64,000 bases of DNA from Caloramator mitchellensis (GCF_001440545.1 NZ_LKHP01000001.1:186001-250000), one strand, 5' to 3'. Shown: positions 42,444 through 51,951, counted from the stretch's first letter. The notes: a model not told the origin generated them from the sequence alone. Translations and numbers: made by a program.

Positions 42444-43411
42444 AAAAATATGTTATAGGCATCGATGTTGGTGGGACAAACATTGTCACTGCATTATCTG
42501 ATTTTCAGGGAAATGTATTATTTAAAACTAAGGTTTCAACAGAAGCTTTTAGAGGCTATAAGAACACAATATTTAGGATTAAAGAGCAAATTGAAATTGT
42601 TTTAAACAACAAGGGAGCAAAAATTGAAGAGATTGCTGGAATTGGTATTGGTGTTCCAGGCCTTATTGACGTGGAAACTGGAATGTGCTACTTTTCTGGA
42701 AACCTAGGTGACGAATGGCAAAATGTAAATATAAGAGGAGATTTGAGTAGTTTTGATGTTCCAGTTTTCTTAGATAACGATGTTAATGTCGCTGCATTAG
42801 GTGAAAAATATTTTGGAGCTGCTAAAAATAGCAAGGATTTTATATATATTACAATCGGAACTGGCATTGGTTCTGCAATAATTGCAGACGGCAAAATGAT
42901 AAGAGGCCACAGATTCTGTGCTGGTGAGTTTGGTCATCTAACAGTGGACAAGAATGGACCACAATGCACATGTGGCAATATTGGATGTATAGAGGCTATT
43001 GCATCTGCCCCTGCGATTGCAAGAAGAATAAAGGAAAAAATCAATTCAGGAAGAAAGTCAATAATGCCTGAACTTGCTGGTGGAGTAGAAAGGGTATCAG
43101 CTAAAATACTTTCTGATGCTTATGATAAAGGAGATGAGCTTGCAATAGAAATAATGAAGGAAACGGGTGAATGGCTTGGAATTGCAATAGCTGGTTATAT
43201 TAATATTATTAACCCTGAGCTATTTATTATTGGCGGTGGAGTTTCGAGAGCAGGAGATAGGCTTTTAAAATATATAAGAGAAGAAGTAAATAAAAGAGCT
43301 ATGAAAATTCAAAAGGAAACATGTAAAATTATTACAGCTTATCAACTTGACGAAGCAGGAATGATGGGAGCTATTGCTGCAATACTTGAATATCTGAACA
43401 TCATAAATTAA
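42440..43411 (+). CDS. ROK-family glucokinase
   Basis: 323-residue ATP-dependent hexose kinase of the ROK family, probably glucokinase. The phosphate loop is GIDVGGTNIV, the catalytic Asp lies in FLDNDVNVAALGE, the sugar-binding motif is CAGEFGHLT, and the zinc-binding motif is CTCGNIGCIE. ATG 42440 overlaps the regulator's stop (ATGA), so the two are translated together. It would feed glucose-6-phosphate to glycolysis; the exact sugar is inferred from family. Confidence 0.9.
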   Translation: MKKYVIGIDVGGTNIVTALSDFQGNVLFKTKVSTEAFRGYKNTIFRIKEQIEIVLNNKGAKIEEIAGIGIGVPGLIDVETGMCYFSGNLGDEWQNVNIRGDLSSFDVPVFLDNDVNVAALGEKYFGAAKNSKDFIYITIGTGIGSAIIADGKMIRGHRFCAGEFGHLTVDKNGPQCTCGNIGCIEAIASAPAIARRIKEKINSGRKSIMPELAGGVERVSAKILSDAYDKGDELAIEIMKETGEWLGIAIAGYINIINPELFIIGGGVSRAGDRLLKYIREEVNKRAMKIQKETCKIITAYQLDEAGMMGAIAAILEYLNIIN

Positions 43412-43417
43412 AGTTAG

Positions 43418-43453
43418 ACCCCCCATTTGTTATGAAAAACCATGGGGGGTTTA
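43418..43453. terminator. Two-way terminator between the kinase and the FG-GAP-like gene
   Basis: ACCCCCCAT pairs with ATGGGGGGT around a 15-base A/T-rich loop, with TTTAG on one side and TAACTTT on the other. It lies between converging genes. Confidence 0.8.
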
Positions 43454-43454
43454 G

Positions 43455-44348
43455 TTATTTAATTTTGTTAACGCTTAATATTTTATATTGAGGATTTTTG
43501 CTATCATATTTTTGTAATCCTAATCTTACTTGATAAATTGTAGTTTCTAGGCCAATTTCTGTTTCTTCCTCTGTTCTTATCATATATGTGCATTCTGATG
43601 GAACATCGTATTTATCATACTTTACTTCGTGTAAGTTTCCATCTAAGAATTTTCCTTTTGAGATAACTTCTAATATTTTATTATTAGCTTCTATATTGCT
43701 TGTTTCTGCTTCTTGCGTCTCCATATAACTTATTAAAGAATTGAGGGCAAGCTTACCTAAATTCATAGAAGTTGGCATTACATAAGGAATTGGACCGTTT
43801 GAATTAAGTGTGAAGTATTGATAGCTAAGATTTTCCCTGTCCTTTCTGCCAACGACTACTATAGGTTCTAAGTCTTTGCTTTTTATCATTCCAAAAATAG
43901 AATATCTACCAGACATAATCTTTGCAATTTTGTCCTCGTAAACTTTATAAACATGTAAAATTGGTCCTTTTTCATCGGATGATTGGATTATTATTTCCTG
44001 AGTTTTATCGTTGTCTAAATCTTTGCAAGTTAAATTCATAGGCCAGTTTGTATTGAAAAATCCAAGAGATTTAATTGTGCTATCAGGCTCTAAGGTAAAT
44101 GTTTTTTTCTCGTCTGTCTGAACAGTGACAGTATAGGCTGAAGTTTTTTCGTCAGTTGAAACAAAAATAGAATCTGTTTTGCCGTCGTTATTTAAATCCG
44201 TATAGTATGTGTTGGGTTGATTAAATGTATTAATAGTCTGTTTTGTTTTCATCATTAATAGGACAATTGCAGCTACGATTATGATTGCTAAAATTACAAA
44301 TCCCCATATAATCTGTTGTTTCTTAACAACATAAATTTTTAATTTCAT
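43455..44348 (-). CDS. Membrane-anchored protein with FG-GAP/VCBS-like repeats
   Basis: 297 residues: a short basic N-terminus, one membrane helix (about residues 13-32, WGFVILAIIIVAAIVLLM) and an outside domain. The latter has DLNNDGKTDSIFVS and later KDLDNDKTQEIIIQS, which resemble calcium-binding VCBS/FG-GAP repeats of beta-propellers. The true start is ATG 44348, right after GGAGGTGAA; the longer open frame upstream lacks a ribosome site and crosses an opposite small gene. Function unknown. Confidence 0.75.
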   Translation of the reverse strand: MKLKIYVVKKQQIIWGFVILAIIIVAAIVLLMMKTKQTINTFNQPNTYYTDLNNDGKTDSIFVSTDEKTSAYTVTVQTDEKKTFTLEPDSTIKSLGFFNTNWPMNLTCKDLDNDKTQEIIIQSSDEKGPILHVYKVYEDKIAKIMSGRYSIFGMIKSKDLEPIVVVGRKDRENLSYQYFTLNSNGPIPYVMPTSMNLGKLALNSLISYMETQEAETSNIEANNKILEVISKGKFLDGNLHEVKYDKYDVPSECTYMIRTEEETEIGLETTIYQVRLGLQKYDSKNPQYKILSVNKIK

Positions 44349-44424
44349 TATGTTCACCTCCACTAAATTATATGACTGATTAATTAAAAATATTTGTGGA
44401 AAAATAAATATGGAGGTGTTTTTA

Positions 44425-44568
44425 ATGTATAGAAAAGGTAACTTATTAGATAATACTACATTTGAATTCTTAAAGCCTGGATGGATTGCAATACATCTTA
44501 TTGGTGTATTAGCTTTATTTGCTTCTGTAGCATATTCTTGTGACATGAAAAGGAAATATTTGTCTTGA
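44425..44568 (+). CDS. Small single-span membrane protein
   Basis: 47-residue frame starting at ATG 44425 with an excellent GGAGGTG at 44412-44418 and ending at TGA 44566-44568. The product has one hydrophobic helix (GWIAIHLIGVLALFASVAY) followed by a short basic tail with one cysteine. It is divergent from the FG-GAP-like gene and lies just before the lipoprotein gene. I do not recognise the family; the ribosome site and composition argue that it is real. Confidence 0.6.
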   Translation: MYRKGNLLDNTTFEFLKPGWIAIHLIGVLALFASVAYSCDMKRKYLS

Positions 44569-44660
44569 TTAATCATTTGTATTTCTTTATAATGATATTT
44601 GAATTTTATAGCAAATCTCTTAATAAGAGATTTGCTAATTTATATGAAAGTGGTGATGAG

Positions 44661-45911
44661 ATGAAGAAATTATTGAGCATTTTATTGGTTTTAGTTTTTC
44701 TTTTTAATTTTACTAGCTGCAAAAAGAAAAGTGGAGAAAATAAAGAAGAAGGAAAAAAGATTAAGGTAGCTATAATGTATCCAGAGGAGCAAATTGGCTC
44801 TGTTTACAAGGATATAGTAGATGAATATAAAAAACTTAACAAAGATGTTGAAGTCGAGCTTGTTATGGATTTCTCTGATGAATCTAAGATTAATGATTCT
44901 GTTACTAAGGGAAACTATGATATAATAGCTGTAAAAAGAAGTCAGCTAATTGAACTTGCAAAATCTGGGTTGATTGAAGATTTGTCCGATTTTAGTGAAA
45001 AAAATGAATTAAATAAAAAATTATATCCTATAAATCTAGCTTATGGTAAATACAATAGTAAAATATATGGAATTGGAGATTTACCATTGACTGTTGAGTG
45101 GTTCTACAATAAAGGTATATTTGAAAAATATGGTTTAAAGGAGCCAAAAACATTAAAGGATTTAACTAACATATCTCAAAAGCTTAATTCAAAAGATATA
45201 ATACCAATTAGCGTTGGAGCTATGGATAGATGGACTCTTGATTTACTTTTTGGTTCGATAAGTTGTCAGACAACTGGAATACAGGAGTTAACAGAAAGTT
45301 ATGGTGCTGACAAAGACTCTTTTGTTAACATTCCAGGTATAGATGAGGCTTTTAATGTATATGAAAAATTAGTAAAATCATCGATAAAGAAAAATAGCAT
45401 TGACATTAATTTTATGCAGTCTGTAGATGATTTTGTTAAGGGAAAGGCTGCTATACTGCCTGCATTATCAGCAACTAAGGAAATTATCGATTCTAAAAAA
45501 TCATCTGGGTTTGATTATGGCGTATTTGAAAGTCCGATTAGTTTTACTAATGTTCCTGTATCAAAGATAAGTGCAAGCGGAGGGCAAATACTTGTTATAC
45601 CTTCTAAATCTACAAATAAAGAAGAAGCAGAAAAGCTTATGAATTTTATATTTAGTGATGAAGCTCAAAAATTACTAGTTGAAAAAGGCTATATATCTCC
45701 AGTAATTTCATCAAATAAAGGAGAAACCTCAATTAGTAAAACAATAATGTCTCATATTGAAATGACGGATGATAATTCAGGAATGCTTATTGATAATTTA
45801 AGTCTTAAGATGTCAGATGCCTTAGGTATAGTTTTATCAGATATGATTGAAGGTAGAGTAAAATCAAATGAGGCGTGGAATAGAGTTTTGAAAATAACAT
45901 TTCAAAAATAA
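44661..45911 (+). CDS. Extracellular solute-binding lipoprotein, family 1
   Basis: 416-residue binding protein of the sugar ABC importer type. N-terminal signal LLSILLVLVFLFNFTSC ends in a lipobox-like FTSC, so the Cys would be lipidated. The mature protein has the family-1 pattern: an early VDEYKKLNKDVEVELV strand, a periplasmic-binding hinge with YGIGDLPLTVEWFYNKGIFEKYG, and a final ALGIVLSDMIEGR helix. ATG 44661 follows GTGGTGATGAG. No permease or ATPase gene is beside it, so it is an orphan component that must share a transporter encoded elsewhere, or act as a sensor. Confidence 0.82.
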   Translation: MKKLLSILLVLVFLFNFTSCKKKSGENKEEGKKIKVAIMYPEEQIGSVYKDIVDEYKKLNKDVEVELVMDFSDESKINDSVTKGNYDIIAVKRSQLIELAKSGLIEDLSDFSEKNELNKKLYPINLAYGKYNSKIYGIGDLPLTVEWFYNKGIFEKYGLKEPKTLKDLTNISQKLNSKDIIPISVGAMDRWTLDLLFGSISCQTTGIQELTESYGADKDSFVNIPGIDEAFNVYEKLVKSSIKKNSIDINFMQSVDDFVKGKAAILPALSATKEIIDSKKSSGFDYGVFESPISFTNVPVSKISASGGQILVIPSKSTNKEEAEKLMNFIFSDEAQKLLVEKGYISPVISSNKGETSISKTIMSHIEMTDDNSGMLIDNLSLKMSDALGIVLSDMIEGRVKSNEAWNRVLKITFQK

Positions 45912-45936
45912 AGAGGAAATCACATGATTTCCTCTT
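45911..45936. terminator. Two-way terminator between the lipoprotein gene and perR
   Basis: AAGAGGAAATC-ACAT-GATTTCCTCTT, an 11-bp stem, overlapping the ends of both converging genes. The plus side continues with TGCATTTTT and the minus side with TTATTTTT. Confidence 0.75.
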
Positions 45937-46339
45937 TGCATTTTTCACAATACCCATAGAAGTATACTTTGCTGCTTTTAATTTGATATTTAGTGTGTTC
46001 CTGTGCAACTTTATTAACATTTGTAAGGTCGAGAGAATCTATATCTTCAACCTTACCACATGCAAGGCAAATTATATGTGGATGAGCCTCTACAGTAGCA
46101 TCGAATCTAAAATTATCCTCGCCAACATTAATTTCCTGCACTAAATTAAGTTCAATAAGTGTGTTAAGAGTTTTATACACAGTTGCTAAGCTCATAGTTG
46201 GGTAGTGAATTTTCAAAGCGTCATAAATCATTTCAGCAGATGGATGGGATTTAGTCCCTTTTAAGTAGTTGTATATTGCATATCTTTGAGGGGTGAGTTT
46301 CAAGTTCTTTTCTTTAAATAGATTTGACAGCTTATCCAT
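45920..46339 (-). CDS. perR: Fur-family regulator, PerR-like
   Basis: 139-residue metal-dependent repressor. The winged helix is LTPQRYAIYNYL to SLATVYKTLNTL. The structural zinc site is four cysteines, CLACG and CEKC. At the residue that distinguishes PerR from Fur the sequence reads GKVEDID: Asp, as in PerR (Asp104), rather than the Glu of Fur (GKVIEF-type). This suggests a peroxide sensor using Fe-catalysed histidine oxidation, with HPH as metal ligands. I chose ATG 46339, preceded by AGGATGG; ATG 46348 leaves no space for a ribosome site. Confidence 0.78.
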   Translation of the reverse strand: MDKLSNLFKEKNLKLTPQRYAIYNYLKGTKSHPSAEMIYDALKIHYPTMSLATVYKTLNTLIELNLVQEINVGEDNFRFDATVEAHPHIICLACGKVEDIDSLDLTNVNKVAQEHTKYQIKSSKVYFYGYCEKCKEEIM

Positions 46340-46385
46340 AAGCACCATCCTTTTAATATTCTAATTTAAATATAACAGAAAATTA

Positions 46386-47771
46386 TTATTTGTCAAGAAT
46401 TTTTTTTGGTTTAAATATTACAAAGACTAGGTAAATTAATAGTAATATGGAGATTACAATGGAATTCTTTTTAATAAATTTTTTAAAATATTTAATAGAA
46501 CGGATGTTAGCAGATAAAATGTCAAGATTATAACACTCATCTTCTATAACAGACAATAGAAAATCACCTGATTTTTTTATTAAATGATTATAACTATTTT
46601 TTGTATTGGATGAAGATATTATAACAATATCCTGGTGATACTCAGAATCAACAACAGTTGATGATACATTAAAATTATTTTGATTTAAAAGTTTAATAAT
46701 ATTTTGAGCAAAAGGCATAGCATTTTCAGCATGTCTAACGGTTATATTATCATCGCTGCCGAAAGTGTCTAAAACTAAAACTTCTGAATCTGGTATATCC
46801 TTTAGAAAAACTTCTAATGACTTATCATTAATCATATATCCGGATAAAAAAGCAAAAATAATAGTTCTGTCAGGCTTTTTTGCTCTTTGATTTTTAATTG
46901 AACTTATTGTTTCAAAAAGCATTGCTGGCGTCAATTGTTGTATTTTTTTATTACTGAATTCAGGGAGTTTGTAGTTGAAGTCATAAAACGAAACTATAAC
47001 TAATGGTTTATATAATTTATTTTTACCAGGTAGAATTCCATATATATTTTTGTATTCGGCTATTTTTAACGCTTTACCAGATTTTATTTTAATTTTATAA
47101 CCTTTTTTTGAATATTTAATAAGTTCGTTAAAAATTTCCTGTCGAACAATAACTTTTATCATCCCTATGTTGTTAACAGCAGTGTTTTCATCGAGTAAAC
47201 CGCTACTGAGCATTAGGTCATTTGAAGCTGCTGGGGAAATAACAGCTTTTATTTTTTTTGAAAGTAAGAAATTGTCAATATCGCTTATGTTACTATAATT
47301 ATATAAATCTGTTAAGATTATACTTGAATTTATCTCAGCATTTATATCAGATATATATTGAAAGTAATCTGCTGCACTTCCAGGAAAATAACTTCCATTA
47401 AAATCTTCATAAAATTCAGTTCCATAATTATATCGTTTAATTAGTTTTCCATAGTCCGTTGTTATTTCTAAAGATGAATTCGATAAGGTTTGTGGTAATT
47501 TTTCAACCCAGTCATGAACAAATGAATTATTGTAAGGCTTCAAGTCATAGCTTAAAAGGTGCTTCGATATAAAATCTGAAGTTCTATTCATGAATTCATT
47601 ATGATTTATACTTGTATTCCAAATTAAACTGAGTTTTTGATTATAATGATTAAAGTTGTAAAGAGAAAAAACATCGTTCTTAAAATTTTCACCAATGTTA
47701 GACATCAACAATAAAATGACTAATATAGAGATGAATAAAATATTTGCAAATTTACCATCAAAACCCTTCAT
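46386..47771 (-). CDS. Membrane protein with degenerate M28-peptidase-like domain
   Basis: 461 residues with a membrane helix at each end (about residues 9-24 and 433-453) and a large outside region between. The middle resembles an M28 aminopeptidase with a PA-type insert (YFPGSAADYFQYIS region and LVIVSFYDFN where active enzymes have HYD). The zinc ligands His, Asp, Glu, Asp, His do not line up, so it is likely not a peptidase now. GGAGCTGAT precedes ATG 47771. It lies just downstream of the alarmone synthetase gene, so the two are co-transcribed. Moderately sure of the fold, unsure of function. Confidence 0.5.
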   Translation of the reverse strand: MKGFDGKFANILFISILVILLLMSNIGENFKNDVFSLYNFNHYNQKLSLIWNTSINHNEFMNRTSDFISKHLLSYDLKPYNNSFVHDWVEKLPQTLSNSSLEITTDYGKLIKRYNYGTEFYEDFNGSYFPGSAADYFQYISDINAEINSSIILTDLYNYSNISDIDNFLLSKKIKAVISPAASNDLMLSSGLLDENTAVNNIGMIKVIVRQEIFNELIKYSKKGYKIKIKSGKALKIAEYKNIYGILPGKNKLYKPLVIVSFYDFNYKLPEFSNKKIQQLTPAMLFETISSIKNQRAKKPDRTIIFAFLSGYMINDKSLEVFLKDIPDSEVLVLDTFGSDDNITVRHAENAMPFAQNIIKLLNQNNFNVSSTVVDSEYHQDIVIISSSNTKNSYNHLIKKSGDFLLSVIEDECYNLDILSANIRSIKYFKKFIKKNSIVISILLLIYLVFVIFKPKKILDK

Positions 47772-47813
47772 TTTATCAGCTCCATATAATAAGGTCAGAC
47801 TTATATCTGACCT

Positions 47814-48632
47814 CTATTCTTCTAATTGGAACAGATGTAATCTCGTTTGCTGAACCTTTTCATTTAATTCATCTAAAAGTTCCTTTAATTCTATTATATT
47901 TCCGCTCTCCAACAGTCTATTAAATTTATCCTGATAATCTGTCGATTCAGAAATTTTACCAAGTGAATATAATGTAATAATGTCGTCAAGTATATCAGAA
48001 ATTATACTTGATTTAATTTCAAACATTTTTTGGGCTTCTATTATTTCTTCTTTAATTTCTGACATCTCTTGGTCTAATAGGAATGCAAGTTCGGAAGCAC
48101 GCCTCAATCTTTCTTTAACCTCATCAGGGATGCTTTGTTTGTATTTATAATTCAAAGAATGTTCCACAGTGGCCCAAAAATTCATTGCCAAAGTTCTTAT
48201 CTGTATTTCAGCAAGAATTTCAACTTCTCCTTCTGTTGTTTGAACTGGATATTTTATAATAACGTGGTAGCTTCTATATCCACTATCCTTCTTGTTTTTT
48301 ACATAATCCTTTTCATAGACTATTTTTAAGTCTTTACCATCTCTTTGTCTTATCGTTTGAACAACCTTATAAATATCTTCAACAAACTGGCACATAATAC
48401 GTATACCAGCTATATCTTCCATCTCTTGAGCAATTTTATTTAGTGGAATGTCTAATTTTTTTGCCTTTTCTAAAATACTCGATATTTCTTTTACTCTTCC
48501 AGTTACAAATTCGATTGGAGAATATTCATTCTTACTTCTATACTGCTTTCTTATGCTTTTAAACTTAATTTTTAATTCTTCAACCGCCTGCTCGTAAGGG
48601 ATTAAGAATTCTTTCCAATCTTTAACAAGCAT
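47814..48632 (-). CDS. Small alarmone synthetase, RelQ/YjbM type
   Basis: 272-residue single-domain (p)ppGpp synthetase without the hydrolase or regulatory domains of Rel. Synthetase motifs are DIAGIRIMCQFVEDIY, the YRSYHVIIKYP substrate strand and AEIQIRTLAMNFWATVEHSLNYKY, which carries the Gln/Arg/His/Tyr residues that bind the acceptor nucleotide. A C-terminal helical tail of about 80 residues follows, as in RelQ tetramers. ATG 48632 has AAAGGAG ten bases before it; the GTG three codons earlier almost touches the ribosome site. It is divergent from the AAA/nuclease operon. Confidence 0.9.
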   Translation of the reverse strand: MLVKDWKEFLIPYEQAVEELKIKFKSIRKQYRSKNEYSPIEFVTGRVKEISSILEKAKKLDIPLNKIAQEMEDIAGIRIMCQFVEDIYKVVQTIRQRDGKDLKIVYEKDYVKNKKDSGYRSYHVIIKYPVQTTEGEVEILAEIQIRTLAMNFWATVEHSLNYKYKQSIPDEVKERLRRASELAFLLDQEMSEIKEEIIEAQKMFEIKSSIISDILDDIITLYSLGKISESTDYQDKFNRLLESGNIIELKELLDELNEKVQQTRLHLFQLEE

Positions 48633-48769
48633 ATCCCCCACGCTCCTTTCCTTTTATATTTTAACAAAAATAAATCAATTTTTAAACTGAAATTTATAAT
48701 TTTGAAGATATTTTAAAGGAAAAAAAGTATTTATATAGAATTATTATATTATGGAGTGGAGGTGTAGCA

Positions 48770-50026
48770 ATGAACTTAGTAGAATTATATTTTAATACAT
48801 TAGATCAAGAAATGCTCTTTAAAGTTGCAAATAGGTGGAAGGTGAATATAAAGGGATTTGCAAATATTACTAGGGTTCCTGAAATAATGTTAAGAAAGAA
48901 CTTAATCCAAAAATTTAATAATAAACCTGATATGTTTAACAAATTATTAGAGGAAGTATACGGAACTAAAATAAAGGAGATGAAAATAGACAGTATTGAA
49001 GATTTTCTTTATACTTTTTTATCCTATCCTTTAAAAGATAAGGTTCCAACGCATTTTGCACTTGGTATTTTGATATTTCTTTATCCCGAATTTGCAGAAC
49101 AAAAGTTAAATATTTTAAATGAGAATATATTAAATAACAGGCATATATTTGATGGTTGTATTGAAGACCTAAAATTAACAAAAGAAAATTCTGCTGAGGT
49201 AATTTCAAAATTACTGCAGTTAAAGGAACCGTTTGACTATTTTTCTATGTTTGATGCGGAAATCGAAACGGCACTAAAGACCTTAAAGCTATTTGATAAA
49301 TATGAAAAGCTAAAATCTGTATTTAAAGATTATGATTTATATGAGTTTGCAAAATATTTCATAGAAAATAGAAATACGTATCCTGATTACGTAATGGTTT
49401 TTGCCTATCTTTCTAATATTTCTGATGAAGAATTTGATTCCAATAGAGACTTTTATAATAAACTATATACTGATGCGCACATTTGTCTTGATATTGAAGC
49501 TTTTAGACATTTTGAAGAATTGTTTAATGACTTAAGTCAAAAGAATAATAATTTGGAGAGGGAAATAAACAATAAAGAGGAGAGGCTCGTAAGCTTAGAG
49601 AAACAATTAAATGAGTTTGAAGAAAAATATATAGTGTATAAAAATGAAATTAACAAGACTGTGGAAAATTTAAAATCACAAGTAGAAGCTAAAATTAAGG
49701 AAACTGAGAATTTAACTAATTTAAAAAGAGAGTTCAACTTATCATTTGAAAACACAATTATTACCGGATATGGTTATGATAGAATATTTGACTCCATTGG
49801 AAGATGCAATGTTGTTTCATTTGAAGAATTGAATAATTTAAACTATCTTGAAGGATATAAGGGGCTTGTAATTATTCATAAGAATTCAATCGTTACCACA
49901 AAAGATTTATTATTGTTAGAAAAAAAACTAAAGGGAAATAATATAAAGTTTACTGTGATATTTGGTGTAACGATTGAAGAAATGGTAAGGAATATTATTA
50001 TAAAAAAATCTAAACTGGGGGTTTAA
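48770..50026 (+). CDS. Coiled-coil protein of the AAA/nuclease operon
   Basis: 418 residues, no recognised family. The first 240 residues are helical, with LYFNTLDQEMLFKVANRW at the start. Residues about 250-325 form a strong coiled coil rich in Glu, Lys, Asn and Leu (NNNLEREINNKEERLVSLEK and on). The last 90 residues look like a small alpha/beta fold (NTIITGYGYDRIFDSIGRCN and GYKGLVIIHKN). GGAGGTG precedes ATG 48770. The next gene starts 2 bases after its stop, so this is part of the same system, probably a scaffold or target sensor. Confidence 0.7.
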   Translation: MNLVELYFNTLDQEMLFKVANRWKVNIKGFANITRVPEIMLRKNLIQKFNNKPDMFNKLLEEVYGTKIKEMKIDSIEDFLYTFLSYPLKDKVPTHFALGILIFLYPEFAEQKLNILNENILNNRHIFDGCIEDLKLTKENSAEVISKLLQLKEPFDYFSMFDAEIETALKTLKLFDKYEKLKSVFKDYDLYEFAKYFIENRNTYPDYVMVFAYLSNISDEEFDSNRDFYNKLYTDAHICLDIEAFRHFEELFNDLSQKNNNLEREINNKEERLVSLEKQLNEFEEKYIVYKNEINKTVENLKSQVEAKIKETENLTNLKREFNLSFENTIITGYGYDRIFDSIGRCNVVSFEELNNLNYLEGYKGLVIIHKNSIVTTKDLLLLEKKLKGNNIKFTVIFGVTIEEMVRNIIIKKSKLGV

Positions 50027-50028
50027 TT

Positions 50029-51951
50029 ATGAAAACAATTAAAAATGAAGATATTAAATCTTTACAGGAATGTTATATTATTGGATATTTAGCTACTGAT
50101 GAAAAACTATTTCCTTCAATTGGTGAAGAACAAAAAGCAGTAACTTATCTGAAAAAGAATCCTGAATATATATTATTCTATGTAAAACCAATATCTACTT
50201 TGCCCAAAAAATTATTTGAAATACCTGGCCCATTTGAGAATAATTTATTTATCGGGTTTGAAAAGGCACTGGAAAATATTCAAATGCCTCCGGATTTCTG
50301 GCACGAAAGAGATATTAAGGTTAAGAAAAATAGCATATACGATAAACTGCAAAATAAATTAATTTTGTTCAAACCTTTTATGAAAAAGGATGATAAGTCT
50401 AAAAATGAAACTTATTATAGAAATTTAGTAGTTTATGACATTGAGCAGTCAAATATCAGTTTTGAAAAAAGATACGTTCCGTTGCCATCACCAGGTATAT
50501 CATCCTATGAATTTGAAAAGTCTATTATTCAGCAATTGCCTATAGAGCTTCCTCTATATAATAACGAATTTGAAAATCCTGAAATAATTATTTGCGATGA
50601 TTATATTTATGGCAATTTAAACTGGATAACTTCAAGGGGAAAGAGGATTTTAAGCAGTATCGGCGAGATAAAAAAGATAAAAATAGACGAAAGTTTTTAT
50701 GAACACATAGCATATAAAGTAAGCGATGAACTAATGTTCATAGATGAAGAATATTTAGAGTCAATAAAAATTAATATAAACGAAAGAGGAAGTAGTATCT
50801 TTCAAAAGGAGTTTATTGAAATTTATAAGGATGCCTTTAAGAGTGAATGGCAATTTTTACAGAGCTTTAAGCAATATGTTTTGCAGGAAGGACTCTGTTA
50901 TAAAGACATAGATTTGTATAATTTCCATGTTTGTGTAAAAACAAATCCATTGACAATAATTAGTGGTATGGCAGGAACGGGAAAGACAAGACTTGCTGTA
51001 GCATATGCAAAGGCTCTTGGGCTTGACGAGGAACATTATACAGTTATTCCAATAAGTCCTGCCTATACAGAGCCGGCAGACATAATAGGCTATCTCAATA
51101 CATCTAAAGAAGAGTTTATTCCATCTGAAACGGGAATAGCAGACATTCTAAAGAGGGCGATGGACAAACAGGATGAACTTTTTATGATTATATTCGATGA
51201 AATGAATTTAAGCCAGGTTGAATACTGGTTTAGTCCTTTTATATCATTGCTAGAAATGGATGAAGACGAGAGAAAATTGACTTTATACAATAAAAATTCA
51301 AACTGCAAAAATAGCGATAAATATCCTCCGAATATAATGGTTAAAGATAATGTTATATTTGTTGGAACTGTGAACATAGATGAAACTACAAAGGATTTCT
51401 CAGATAGATTGTTAGATAGAGCAAATGTTTTAACATTGCAGAATGTTCCATTTATAGAAATGAAGGACATGTTCAAAAATAGAAAAAAGATAGAATTTAA
51501 TAATTTCGGACAAAGTAAATTCCTCAAGGCTTGGAGAAGGGACGTTGAAATACCTATAGATGTATATAAAGAAAACGAATTAAAATTTTTTGATAAACTC
51601 CACCAAATAATTAATTCAGTAGATAAGCAAAAAGGTGTTTCTTACAGAACGCTTCAACATATTGCTCTGTATATATTAAATATACCCGAAAATGAAAAGG
51701 GAGAAATGTTAATTGATAGAGGTAGGGCTATCGATATAGCTATAAAACAAAGGATATTAACTAAAATAAAAGGGCATCAGGAACAATATGGAAATTTGAT
51801 AGGAGTTTGCGAGAACAACGAGGTAAAGGATAGTCTGCTGTATGAATTGTTTACAGATGACATTGCAAGAAAGATATCCGACTTCAAACATTCACTGGAA
51901 GAAATAAAACGTAAGGCTGAGGAGATGTATTATAATGGCTATGCATCATAA
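50029..51951 (+). CDS. McrB-like AAA+ ATPase
   Basis: 640 residues. The first 300 have no clear similarity to known domains and may recognise the target. Residues about 305-560 are an AAA+ domain: Walker A GMAGTGKTR, Walker B MIIFDEMNLSQVEYWF, then FVGTVNIDETTKDFSDRLLDRA containing the motif region that in McrB is MNxxD, plus arginine residues for subunit contact. The DEMN and GTxN features put it close to McrB and related DUF2357-linked ATPases. The nuclease gene overlaps its end. It would form a ring that powers the nuclease subunit. Confidence 0.83.
   Translation: MKTIKNEDIKSLQECYIIGYLATDEKLFPSIGEEQKAVTYLKKNPEYILFYVKPISTLPKKLFEIPGPFENNLFIGFEKALENIQMPPDFWHERDIKVKKNSIYDKLQNKLILFKPFMKKDDKSKNETYYRNLVVYDIEQSNISFEKRYVPLPSPGISSYEFEKSIIQQLPIELPLYNNEFENPEIIICDDYIYGNLNWITSRGKRILSSIGEIKKIKIDESFYEHIAYKVSDELMFIDEEYLESIKININERGSSIFQKEFIEIYKDAFKSEWQFLQSFKQYVLQEGLCYKDIDLYNFHVCVKTNPLTIISGMAGTGKTRLAVAYAKALGLDEEHYTVIPISPAYTEPADIIGYLNTSKEEFIPSETGIADILKRAMDKQDELFMIIFDEMNLSQVEYWFSPFISLLEMDEDERKLTLYNKNSNCKNSDKYPPNIMVKDNVIFVGTVNIDETTKDFSDRLLDRANVLTLQNVPFIEMKDMFKNRKKIEFNNFGQSKFLKAWRRDVEIPIDVYKENELKFFDKLHQIINSVDKQKGVSYRTLQHIALYILNIPENEKGEMLIDRGRAIDIAIKQRILTKIKGHQEQYGNLIGVCENNEVKDSLLYELFTDDIARKISDFKHSLEEIKRKAEEMYYNGYAS

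Noticed and set aside
43455-44576. Longer start at 44576 for the FG-GAP-like membrane protein
   Set aside because: The extra N-terminus runs across the small gene at 44425-44568 and has no ribosome site, while ATG 44348 has GGAGGTGAA right before it and then a normal membrane anchor.
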